Positions 1-4,813 of a DNA stretch of 5,799 nt are shown here, piece after piece. The position numbers were made by a program, and so were the translations under genes. Every line of letters starts with the position of its first letter. The stretch's first letter is position 1. Source of the DNA: Dehalococcoidia bacterium (lineage in GTDB: Bacteria > Chloroflexota > Dehalococcoidia > Dehalococcoidales > E44-bin46); assembly GCA_020343755.1 (NCBI GenBank), contig CP070810.1, positions 499,328 to 505,126 of the forward strand. The letters are read 5' to 3'. The notes under the pieces were generated by a model. The model searched no databases, was not told the DNA's origin, and saw only the letters and a program-made list of their open reading frames with translations.

Positions 1-329
1 GTAAGACTAGCCACCAACGATTTGCCTACTCCCCCCTTACCACTCATCACTGCAACAATGTATTGAATCTGATTTAGCTCGATAGGCTTAATGTCGATAA
101 ACTCCACGTCTACTTCATCTACATCAGGCAGCTTTTCCACCACCGTTTTGGTCTTGGTTCCAATCCAGTCCTGCGCAGCTTCACCCAGAGCCGTCGAAGC
201 CAGAGTGATATTGATTCTCTGATCGGAGACCGTGACCTGACGAACCATATTCAGCATCATCAGGTTACGCATAACCCCAGGAACCAGCACCTCACTTAGA
301 CTATCTCTTACCTGTTCTTCGGTTACCAT
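1..329 (-). CDS. Mrp/ApbC (NBP35-type) Fe-S cluster carrier ATPase, N-terminal part
   Basis: This is the first 109 codons of a P-loop ATPase that runs off the left edge. Residues 1-80 have the size and position of the MIP18/DUF59 domain found at the N-terminus of bacterial Mrp proteins. Residues 96-104 read SGKGGVGKS, the deviant Walker A motif of the Mrp/NBP35/MinD class. Known members are cytosolic and bind or transfer Fe-S clusters in an ATP-dependent way; that role is inferred here because the C-terminal CxxC lies outside the window. The ATG at 329 is chosen because a GGGAG ribosome site lies just upstream (revcomp AAGGGAGCTTGATG). The N-terminal domain is odd: the usual DPE motif is replaced by LVPG (15-18) and the usual Thr/Cys-Pro segment by STALGEAA (45-52). 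Transcription is divergent from yggS. Confidence 0.88.
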   Translation of the reverse strand, partial: MVTEEQVRDSLSEVLVPGVMRNLMMLNMVRQVTVSDQRINITLASTALGEAAQDWIGTKTKTVVEKLPDVDEVDVEFIDIKPIELNQIQYIVAVMSGKGGVGKSLVASL

Positions 330-417
330 CAAGCTCCCTTCCAACTTTGAGTAAGAATTCACATTGCTTCAGAAACAGCCACAGCCTCTCGGTCTTACAC
401 AACGCTTGCTAATGTAA

Positions 418-447
418 ACTATAACAGGAACAGTGAAATGATGACAA
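418..447 (-). promoter_or_regulatory. Predicted sigma-70 promoter for the Mrp-type gene
   Basis: On the minus strand, TTGTCA (442-447) is followed after 18 bp by TATAGT (418-423). Each hexamer matches the consensus at five of six positions. The predicted start is near 411, giving a leader of about 80 nt before the ATG at 329. This comes from reading the sequence only. Confidence 0.45.
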
Positions 448-551
448 ACACCGATAAACCCACCATATAAACTCAAGTTCATACTATAATAGCCCATCCT
501 TTTAGTTGTGTTAAGGAAGTGCTAAAATATTTTTACTTAAGGAACTAAAAC

Positions 552-608
552 GTGAAAGCTATGATGGTATTAAAGCATTGTGGCGTTGGAATTGTTCTCA
601 ACCTATAA
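552..608 (+). CDS. Possible 18-residue ORF upstream of yggS
   Basis: A GTG at 552 opens an 18-codon frame (MKAMMVLKHCGVGIVLNL) that ends with TAA at 606-608. AAGGAA at 539-544 lies 7 nt before it, a plausible ribosome binding site, and yggS begins 31 nt after the stop. The first residues resemble the start of zinc-type alcohol dehydrogenases (MKAMVL...), so it could be a truncated gene start as easily as a leader peptide. A frame this short arises easily by chance, and I assign no function. Confidence 0.2.
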   Translation: MKAMMVLKHCGVGIVLNL

Positions 609-639
609 GTAAGAGCATGAAAGGGACATAAAGTCGGTA

Positions 640-1320
640 GTGATTAAACAAAATGTTTGCCAAATATTGAATGAACTGCCGAATGGGGTTGAATTGGTAG
701 CCGCTGCCAAAACAAGACAACCCGAAGAAATCCTGGCGGCAGTGGAGGCAGGAGTAAAAATTGTAGGTGAAAATTACGTTCAGGAAGCGGTAAGAGCCTA
801 CGAAGTAATAGGAAACAAAGCAAAATGGCACTTTATAGGATACCTTCAAAGAAACAAGGTCAAAAAGGCGGTAAGGCTATTTGACATGATAGAAACCGTT
901 GACTCTGTAGAGATTGCCAAGGAGATTGATAAAAGATGCGCTCAAATCGGCAAAATTATGCCAGTATTGATCGAGATAAACAGCGGCCGGGAGAAGCAAA
1001 AATCAGGTGTCTTCCCCGAAAAGACTGAACAAGTAGTGAAAGAAATTTCAACCTGCCCAAACATAAGAATAATGGGACTGATGACTATGGGACCTCGTTT
1101 TGGTAACCCTGAAGACTCAAGACCTTATTTTGTGGAAACGAAAAAAATATTTGAAACAATTAAAAAGCTCAATTTGCCTAATGTTGAGATGCGATATCTT
1201 TCAATGGGGATGACAAATTCTTATAAAATCGCTATACAGGAAGGAGCCAATATAGTAAGAGTAGGCAGTAAAATATTTGGCGAGAGGGACTATGCCAAGG
1301 GTCAAGATGAGCCAAGCTAA
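640..1320 (+). CDS. yggS: YggS/PROSC family pyridoxal-phosphate homeostasis protein
   Basis: A 226-residue protein of the YggS/YBL036C family, a single-domain TIM barrel related to the N-terminal domain of alanine racemase. Family members are cytosolic, bind PLP and help keep vitamin B6 and amino-acid pools balanced; no enzyme reaction is established. PLP lysine: K24 in VAAAKTR. Other family motifs are GENYVQEA (43-50), HFIGYLQRNK (64-73), INSGREKQKSG in mid-protein, SMGMTNSY (188-195) and RVGSKIFG (207-214), the last two belonging to the phosphate-binding end of the barrel. The N-terminus is about 12 residues shorter before the lysine than in E. coli YggS. The start is GTG at 640; AAGGGA at 621-626 is rather distant (13 nt), but no better in-frame start exists after the TAA at 610-612. 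The cupin gene follows after 64 nt. Confidence 0.9.
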   Translation: MIKQNVCQILNELPNGVELVAAAKTRQPEEILAAVEAGVKIVGENYVQEAVRAYEVIGNKAKWHFIGYLQRNKVKKAVRLFDMIETVDSVEIAKEIDKRCAQIGKIMPVLIEINSGREKQKSGVFPEKTEQVVKEISTCPNIRIMGLMTMGPRFGNPEDSRPYFVETKKIFETIKKLNLPNVEMRYLSMGMTNSYKIAIQEGANIVRVGSKIFGERDYAKGQDEPS

Positions 1321-1384
1321 CCATTTTGCCCTTTGGCTTAGTTTCCTTAGGTAACAAAAACCATACACCTGAAGGAGAAGGATT

Positions 1385-1804
1385 ATGATTTGTATGAAAA
1401 CCGCAGATGTTGAGCCAATCCAGGTGAAAGAACTTAAGTATCGGGGTAAAAGCTTTGAAGTTAAGAACACCTGGATAAGATGGCTAACCCACAAGAACCT
1501 AGGTGGTGAAGAATACCAACACAACCATGCCCTGAGACACTTCACCGTCGGCCCTAAGGGTGAAATTCCCATGCACAGTCATAAATATACGCAAATCTGG
1601 TATATGCTCAGTGGGAAGGCTATCACCATCTCAGCTAATAAAGATGGGAAGATAGAGGAAAGGGAAGTAGAACCGGGTGATTTTGTTTACAACTACTCTT
1701 TTGAACTTCACGCCGTCAAAAACCCCAGCGACTCTGAGCTGGCAGTCTTTCTATGCTGCATTGATTGCATTGATGATAAACAAAATTGCGTTCCCTCTGT
1801 TTAG
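1385..1804 (+). CDS. Small single-domain cupin protein
   Basis: A 139-residue protein with one cupin beta-barrel. Motif 1 lies at 59-77 (G-x4-HSH-x3-Q-x6-G) and motif 2 at 98-113 (GD...LH...N). The likely metal ligands are H64, H66 and H109; the usual glutamate of motif 1 is replaced by Q70, as happens in some cupins. The C-terminus is unusual, with four cysteines (C124, C125, C128, C135) in about twelve residues. The ATG at 1385 is well supported by GAAGGAG at 1371-1377, 7 nt upstream. It may be cotranscribed with yggS, since no terminator is seen between them. Cupins range from dioxygenases and isomerases to sugar- or ligand-binding sensors, and the sequence does not say which this is. It converges on the phosphatase gene that ends at 1870. 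Confidence 0.8.
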   Translation: MICMKTADVEPIQVKELKYRGKSFEVKNTWIRWLTHKNLGGEEYQHNHALRHFTVGPKGEIPMHSHKYTQIWYMLSGKAITISANKDGKIEEREVEPGDFVYNYSFELHAVKNPSDSELAVFLCCIDCIDDKQNCVPSV

Positions 1805-1869
1805 CTACCTCGGACGGTCAGACACTGTCTCAAATGAATAGCTATCTCGTACTTTACCCAGGGGGATTA

Positions 1870-2511
1870 TTAAAGAGGAAGAGACTCTAAGCCCTCAACT
1901 ATATCATTAAGGTCAATAAAGGGCATGCAATTAAGGTTCATCTCCTTACAGTAGGTTAGTAGCTCACCGGTGGCGAAAATGTGATGCGCTTGTCTCGATG
2001 GGGAGATATCAGAAATACCATTCCCAGCATATATTACCCGGTAACCCCTTTCTCGAAATAAACTAACGTGTGCCTCTTTAAAACTATCCATTAATTGGTT
2101 GCCCTCGGGGCCTATATACCGGACATCAATACCATCGGGACCGAACCGAGTTTGAGCAGCGAATACCTTAATATTATCTATGCCAATATCTCTCAAAATT
2201 GTTTCTATATAGAAATCCAGCCCATTGCTTACAATAACAAATTTAAACCCCTTCCTGTGACAATAGGCTAGCAATTGGTGAAACCCGGCTCGTATCTTTG
2301 CCTTGCTTTTCACAAATTGGAGTAAGGTTGGCTTATCGGCTTTAACCATGGCAAAGGCTTTAGTATTAAAAAGGCCGACAGATATTTTGCCCTCTCTATA
2401 CTGGGTTAACAGTTGCCTCCAGTTCCCATTGGCAAAGGCATCCAATATCAGGAAGCTTACATCCTCTTGGGTGATGGTACCATCGAAATCGCACTGAAAC
2501 AGGGTTTTCAC
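1870..2511 (-). CDS. MtnX-like HAD-IB phosphatase
   Basis: A 213-residue HAD-superfamily hydrolase of subfamily IB, resembling the MtnX (2-hydroxy-3-keto-5-methylthiopentenyl-1-phosphate phosphatase) and phosphoserine phosphatase group. Motif I is DFDGT with nucleophile D8 and acid/base D10; motif II is S95 in VSNG; the motif III lysine is probably K145; motif IV is GNGISD (163-168). Motif IV normally reads GDGxSD, so N164 replaces one of the two Mg-binding acids while D168 remains. The substrate is unknown, and no methionine-salvage genes are nearby to support MtnX itself. The frame stays open upstream to 2610, but the start is placed at GTG 2511: homology begins here (VKTLFQCDFDGT), GGGGAG (2522-2527) lies 10 nt before it, and the deformylase stop is only 4 nt upstream. 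The two genes are therefore very likely translated from one mRNA. Confidence 0.82.
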   Translation of the reverse strand: MKTLFQCDFDGTITQEDVSFLILDAFANGNWRQLLTQYREGKISVGLFNTKAFAMVKADKPTLLQFVKSKAKIRAGFHQLLAYCHRKGFKFVIVSNGLDFYIETILRDIGIDNIKVFAAQTRFGPDGIDVRYIGPEGNQLMDSFKEAHVSLFRERGYRVIYAGNGISDISPSRQAHHIFATGELLTYCKEMNLNCMPFIDLNDIVEGLESLPL

Positions 2512-2515
2512 TGCT

Positions 2516-3004
2516 TCACATCTCCCCAGTCCCAGCCTCAACCTTGTGTAACTTATCTTGACTTTCCAGATGGTCGATATATAAGACACCATTGAGGTGG
2601 TCAAGCTCATGTTCTAGAGTCTGAGCCATAAGGCCGGTAGCTTTAACCCTCGTTGGCTTCCCTTGCCGATCCCAGCCTTTGACAGTGACTGAAACTGACC
2701 GATTTATCTCCCCAGCATAGCCGGCGATGCTAAGGCAGCCCTCGGTCACCTCCCGTTTCCCAGCCCGTTTCACTATTTCAGGATTAATGATAGCTACAGG
2801 CTCCTCGCCTGGCATCTGGAGCACCACAACTCGGAGAGGCACCCCAACCTGAGGAGCGGCTAACCCCACACCGTTTGTCTGCTGCATTGTCTCCACCATA
2901 TCGTCAATTAGTCGCTGAATCGAGCCATCAATAGATGACACTCTTTTGGCTTTTTGCCTTAATACCGGGTCACCAGGAAAGCGACACAGTGCCCGCATTA
3001 CCAT
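2516..3004 (-). CDS. def: Peptide deformylase
   Basis: A 162-residue metalloenzyme that removes the formyl group from the N-terminal methionine of new proteins at the ribosome. All three family motifs are present: GVGLAAPQ (45-52), EGCLS (88-92, metal-ligand C90) and HELDH (132-136, metal ligands H132 and H136, catalytic E133). Length is normal. The ATG at 3004 is chosen over a TTG at 3040 in the same frame because AAAAGGAG (3016-3023) lies 11 nt before it, and the N-terminus then matches the family (short lead into RFPGDPVLRQKA). A second ATG at 2998 is also possible. The next gene is the HAD phosphatase, not fmt, the common partner of def. A predicted promoter lies at 3048-3076. Confidence 0.95.
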   Translation of the reverse strand: MVMRALCRFPGDPVLRQKAKRVSSIDGSIQRLIDDMVETMQQTNGVGLAAPQVGVPLRVVVLQMPGEEPVAIINPEIVKRAGKREVTEGCLSIAGYAGEINRSVSVTVKGWDRQGKPTRVKATGLMAQTLEHELDHLNGVLYIDHLESQDKLHKVEAGTGEM

Positions 3005-3047
3005 GGTGCTAGCTACTCCTTTTCCCCCATCAGTTACCAAGGTATTA

Positions 3048-3076
3048 ATGTTAGCAGATTTGAGTGTTACTGTCTA
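3048..3076 (-). promoter_or_regulatory. Predicted promoter of the def-phosphatase operon
   Basis: On the minus strand, TAGACA (3071-3076, five of six consensus bases) is followed after 17 bp by TAACAT (3048-3053, four of six). The predicted start near 3041 leaves a leader of about 37 nt before ATG 3004, which agrees with the chosen start codon. Confidence 0.4.
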
Positions 3077-3163
3077 TGGTTGAGCTAGTCACTGCAGCCC
3101 AGGTTGAGACAAGATACCCTTGCCCCTTAATAAGAATAGGTTAGTGACGCCAGCGGGGGCTCT

Positions 3164-3192
3164 TTGCCCATAGAGATAGATTATGCTAATAT
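3164..3192 (+). promoter_or_regulatory. Possible promoter of the tRNA-Pro gene
   Basis: TTGCCC (3164-3169) is followed after 17 bp by TAATAT (3187-3192). A second -10-like hexamer, TATAAC, overlaps at 3190-3195. A start near 3199 would lie about 17 nt before the tRNA. Both hexamers match the consensus only moderately. Confidence 0.3.
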
Positions 3193-3215
3193 AACTAAAA
3201 GCGTTAAAAGCAAGT

Positions 3216-3292
3216 CGGGGTGTAGCGCAGCTAGGTAGCGCACCTGAACGGGGTTCAGGTGGTCGCCGGTTCAAATCCTCTCACCCCAACCA
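3216..3292 (+). tRNA. tRNA-Pro(GGG), structurally degenerate, possibly a pseudogene
   Basis: The cloverleaf can be drawn by eye: acceptor 3216-3222 with 3282-3288, T8-A9, D-stem GCGC/GCGC (3225-3228 with 3238-3241), anticodon stem CCTGA/TCAGG (3243-3247 with 3255-3259), variable loop 3260-3264, T-stem 3265-3269 with 3277-3281, A73, and an encoded CCA (3290-3292). The anticodon at 3250-3252 is GGG, which would read CCC and CCU. Several parts are wrong for a working tRNA: base pair 1:72 is C-A; the invariant U33 before the anticodon is C (3249); and the T-stem has C-C (50:64), C-U (51:63) and only a G-U wobble at 49:65. D-arm and anticodon stem are intact, and a T-rich stretch follows the CCA (3293-3302). 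Either this copy is decaying, or its 3' part comes from another tRNA. Confidence 0.75.
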
Positions 3293-3382
3293 TTAATTTT
3301 TCTAGAATCCCCAAAAACATAAAGACTGTGGTTGGAATCAAGGTTAAGAACGGCAAAACCCTCTCCACACCAATGTCCCACC

Positions 3383-3460
3383 ACCCCATGACTATTTACT
3401 TAGCAAATTAGCCCATTCGGGGGATTGATTCAGCAAATAATAGCCAACATAATGGGTATA
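3383..3460 (+). promoter_or_regulatory. Upstream element and promoter, copy 1 (MerR/xis-type gene)
   Basis: A conserved block from ACTATTTACTT (starting at 3391) runs into a promoter with -35 TTGATT (3425-3430), a 17-bp spacer and -10 CATAAT (3448-3453). The start is expected near 3460, about 28 nt before the ATG at 3488. A second copy lies at 3844-3923. Over 3391-3430 versus 3852-3892, 36 of 41 aligned columns agree (four substitutions, one gap). Weaker similarity continues into the spacer (AGCC) and past the -10 (GTATA). A short inverted repeat, CCC-ATTCG-GGG (3412-3422), lies just before the -35 and may be part of an activator or repressor site. Confidence 0.65.
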
Positions 3461-3487
3461 TCTAAGAGATAGCAAGGAACATTAAGT

Positions 3488-3724
3488 ATGCCAGTCAGAA
3501 TTAACGGACAGACTTACTATCGAACGGCTGAAGCTTGTCGAATGGCAGGGATAAGCAAAAATACCTTTCTCCGTTGGATCAGGGAGGGGACATTTGCTGA
3601 TGTAGAACTAAGAGACAGGAGGGGCTGGAGACTATTCAGTAATGATGCCTTAGACGGATTAAAAGCTGAGGTCCATAAAATCCACAGGAATCATATAGCT
3701 CAACACCAGACAATATTTCGGTAA
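3488..3724 (+). CDS. MerR/excisionase-type helix-turn-helix protein
   Basis: A 78-residue protein made almost entirely of one winged HTH domain of the MerR/HTH_17 class. Residues 10-33 (YYRTAEACRMAG...FLRWIREG) form the HTH with its conserved Tyr and Trp, and residues 45-58 (RGWRLFSNDALDGL) form the wing and closing helix. There is no effector or dimerisation domain beyond a short basic, His-rich tail (HKIHRNHIAQHQ). Such proteins are either phage-type excisionases or small transcription regulators; no integrase gene is in the window, so a regulator is the safer guess. ATG 3488 has AAGGAA at 3474-3479, 8 nt upstream. Its promoter is a near copy of the one in front of the LuxR-type gene, so the two are probably coregulated. 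Confidence 0.78.
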   Translation: MPVRINGQTYYRTAEACRMAGISKNTFLRWIREGTFADVELRDRRGWRLFSNDALDGLKAEVHKIHRNHIAQHQTIFR

Positions 3725-3843
3725 GCCTCAAGTAAGCTAACTATATTCTATGTGCTATAACCGGCTCAAATTGTAGCTAGCCAACCACACAACGTTGCTA
3801 ATCATCTATAGCCTCTGCTCGTTAGTACTAATTACCTGATATC

Positions 3844-3923
3844 TACCCAGTACTATTTACTTCGTCAAATTAGACCTTTCGGGTGATTGATTTGCCAGAT
3901 GAGAAGAGCCATAATTGAGTATA
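3844..3923 (+). promoter_or_regulatory. Upstream element and promoter, copy 2 (LuxR-type gene)
   Basis: The second copy of the element at 3383-3460. ACTATTTACTT starts at 3852, the -35 TTGATT is at 3887-3892, and CATAAT is at 3910-3915 after the same 17-bp spacer. Hexamers and spacer length are identical to copy 1. The small inverted repeat reads ACC-TTTCG-GGT (3874-3884): relative to copy 1 the outer pair has changed on both sides (C:G to A:T), so the symmetry is kept. In this copy an extra CAAAT/ATTTG pair (3866-3870 and 3890-3894) also brackets the core. Transcription is expected to start near 3922. Confidence 0.65.
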
Positions 3924-3939
3924 CAGATAATATACTCAA
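3915..3939. promoter_or_regulatory. 9-bp inverted repeat over the predicted transcription start
   Basis: TTGAGTATA (3915-3923) and TATACTCAA (3931-3939) are perfect reverse complements separated by 7 bp. The site begins at the last base of the -10 hexamer and covers the expected start, a typical place for a repressor operator. A further perfect 10-bp palindrome, AAGTATACTT (3938-3947), follows directly, so TATAC occurs three times (3920, 3931, 3941), about one helical turn apart. In RNA the distal part could also form a hairpin. Copy 1 of the promoter lacks this repeat. Confidence 0.55.
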
Positions 3940-4044
3940 GTATACTTATTAGATAGGGGAAAGGAGAGCAGTTTAGGCCTTAATTCTAATCTAGAATAGT
4001 AAGAAAGCACCAAGCAATAAAGGCGATGCTGTGGGGATTGAGAA

Positions 4045-4545
4045 ATGGTGATTGTACGAAATAATAATGGAAATGGGCAATCCGGTTCCAACAATACGGG
4101 GAAGCACCCATACATCATGGTAGTGGACCGCGAGGAGGAGATGGTGCTAATAATTAAGCATGCCCTTGAATTGGAAGAGGAAGGGCATTTAACCAATGAC
4201 AACCCACTAGAAGAGTCTAGCGTCGCCCAGAAGATAAGGCGATTGTTTAACAAACTTTCTCCCACGAATGAAACTGCGGCGACTAATATGACGCCACTCA
4301 GCCCTCGGCAGACACAAATATTAAATCAGATTGCCAAAGGTCATCCGAACAAATGGATTGCTCGTTCCCTCGGCATTAGTGAGCAGACAGTCAAAAACCA
4401 CGTTACTTCTATTATGGACAAGCTTGATGCCAATGACCGTACCCATGCTGTGGTATTGGCTATGCTTAATGGCTGGCTCAAAATAAAAGACGTCTCAGAG
4501 GTTCGGTCAGAACCAGAGCTAGCCCCCTCACTAGCCAGGTACTAA
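4045..4545 (+). CDS. LuxR-type HTH regulator with a vestigial receiver segment
   Basis: A 166-residue DNA-binding protein. Residues 83-147 are a complete LuxR/NarL (GerE) HTH: LSPRQTQILNQIAKGHPNKW, then the recognition helix region ISEQTVKNHV (111-120) and a C-terminal dimer helix ending LNGWLKI. The N-terminus contains PYIMVVDREEEMVLIIKHAL (22-41), which resembles strand 1 and helix 1 of a response-regulator receiver (compare ILVVDDE...L..AL). The rest of a receiver is absent: no phosphoacceptor Asp, no switch Thr/Ser, no Lys. The protein is therefore unlikely to be controlled by phosphorylation and may act as a stand-alone DNA binder. The start is secure: TGA lies in frame at 4039-4041, GGGGA at 4033-4037, and ATG follows at 4045. 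Residues 5-19 are Asn/Gly/Ser-rich and probably disordered. Confidence 0.85.
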   Translation: MVIVRNNNGNGQSGSNNTGKHPYIMVVDREEEMVLIIKHALELEEEGHLTNDNPLEESSVAQKIRRLFNKLSPTNETAATNMTPLSPRQTQILNQIAKGHPNKWIARSLGISEQTVKNHVTSIMDKLDANDRTHAVVLAMLNGWLKIKDVSEVRSEPELAPSLARY

Positions 4546-4692
4546 GGTAACCAGCTAGATAGGCAAAATAGCTCCCCGTAGGGTGTATGCTGTAATTCCT
4601 GGCACTTGTATCCCGCATGCAAAGGTAAATTGCCCCAATTAATAAACACTCCAAATCAAAAGTTCCGCTCCATAATAGCGCCAGACCCGTAA
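4546..4692. other. Intergenic stretch with no recognised feature
   Basis: About 145 bp between the LuxR-type gene and the synthetase remnant. No promoter, terminator or ORF stands out. The end nearest the remnant (around 4675-4692) may be more of the same decayed gene, because the frame reads A-P-D-P-stop directly before it. Confidence 0.3.
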
Positions 4693-4809
4693 GACGAAGC
4701 CTTGGTTGAAAATATTCCAGAGATTGCCGATTTGGACTTCAACCCGGTGAAGGTGATACCACGAGGGTAAGGTTACCAGTTGATTGACGCCAGAATTATG
4801 CTAAGGTAG
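4693..4809 (+). pseudogene. C-terminal remnant of an NDP-forming acyl/acetyl-CoA synthetase
   Basis: In one frame the sequence reads DEALVENIPEIADLDFNPV (4693-4749), then KVIPRG, a TAA stop (4768-4770), then GYQLIDARIMLR and TAG (4807-4809). PEIAxLDxNPV followed by a short loop and a DAR ending is the C-terminal signature of the ATP-grasp part of NDP-forming acetyl/acyl-CoA synthetases. In intact family members DEALVENI would normally be followed by roughly ten more residues before PEIA, so a small deletion is likely as well as the in-frame stop. There is no start codon or ribosome site, and TAA occurs in frame at 4690-4692. The remnant ends 4 bp from the 3' end of the convergent greA gene. 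The identification is from memory of the family motif. Confidence 0.65.
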
Positions 4810-4813
4810 TTTC

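Larger units (their letters stand above)
330..639. other. Divergent intergenic region between the mrp-type gene and yggS
   Basis: These 310 bp hold the minus-strand promoter listed separately and a possible short plus-strand ORF (552-608). On the plus strand there is a perfect TATAAT at 485-490, but no convincing -35 hexamer lies 16-18 bp before it, so the yggS promoter is unresolved. The stretch around 501-540 is AT-rich. I see no riboswitch, terminator or RNA gene that I can defend. Confidence 0.5.
3725..4044. other. 320-bp gene-free region ahead of the LuxR-type gene
   Basis: The first 120 bp (3725-3843) show nothing I can name: no hairpin with a T-run and no ORF with a ribosome site. From 3844 on come the duplicated element, the promoter and the inverted repeat listed separately. 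The predicted leader of about 123 nt (3922-4044) contains a short perfect hairpin, ATTCTA-ATC-TAGAAT (3983-3997), and a purine-rich run (GGGGAAAGGAG, about 3956-3966) that resembles a ribosome site but has no start codon at a proper distance. Confidence 0.5.

Noticed and set aside
485..490. TATAAT as the yggS promoter.
   Set aside because: No -35 hexamer or extended -10 motif at a suitable distance; one perfect hexamer in AT-rich sequence is weak evidence.
1308..1340. Possible terminator after yggS: an 8-bp stem TGAGCCAA/TTGGCTTA.
   Set aside because: The loop is 17 nt, the stem contains a G-T pair and overlaps the end of the gene, and no T-run follows.
1201..1572. Open minus-strand frame opposite the yggS end and the cupin start.
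   Set aside because: It is antisense to two well-supported genes, has no ribosome site and matches no family I recognise.
2512..2610. A longer N-terminus for the MtnX-like protein reaching back to 2610.
   Set aside because: It would lie inside the deformylase gene; family similarity and a ribosome site both begin at GTG 2511.
3005..3040. An upstream TTG start (3040) for peptide deformylase.
   Set aside because: The AAAAGGAG ribosome site would then lie inside the coding region, and the predicted transcription start is at about 3041.
3216..3292. The C1-A72 mismatch suggested an initiator tRNA.
   Set aside because: The anticodon is GGG and the anticodon stem is CCTGA/TCAGG without the three G-C pairs of initiator tRNA; the rest of the 5' half resembles tRNA-Pro.
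4543..4779. Near-identical TAAGGTAACCAG (4543-4554) and TAAGGTTACCAG (4768-4779) as possible target-site repeats of an insertion.
   Set aside because: Only 12 bp with one mismatch, no terminal inverted repeats and no transposase between them; probably chance.
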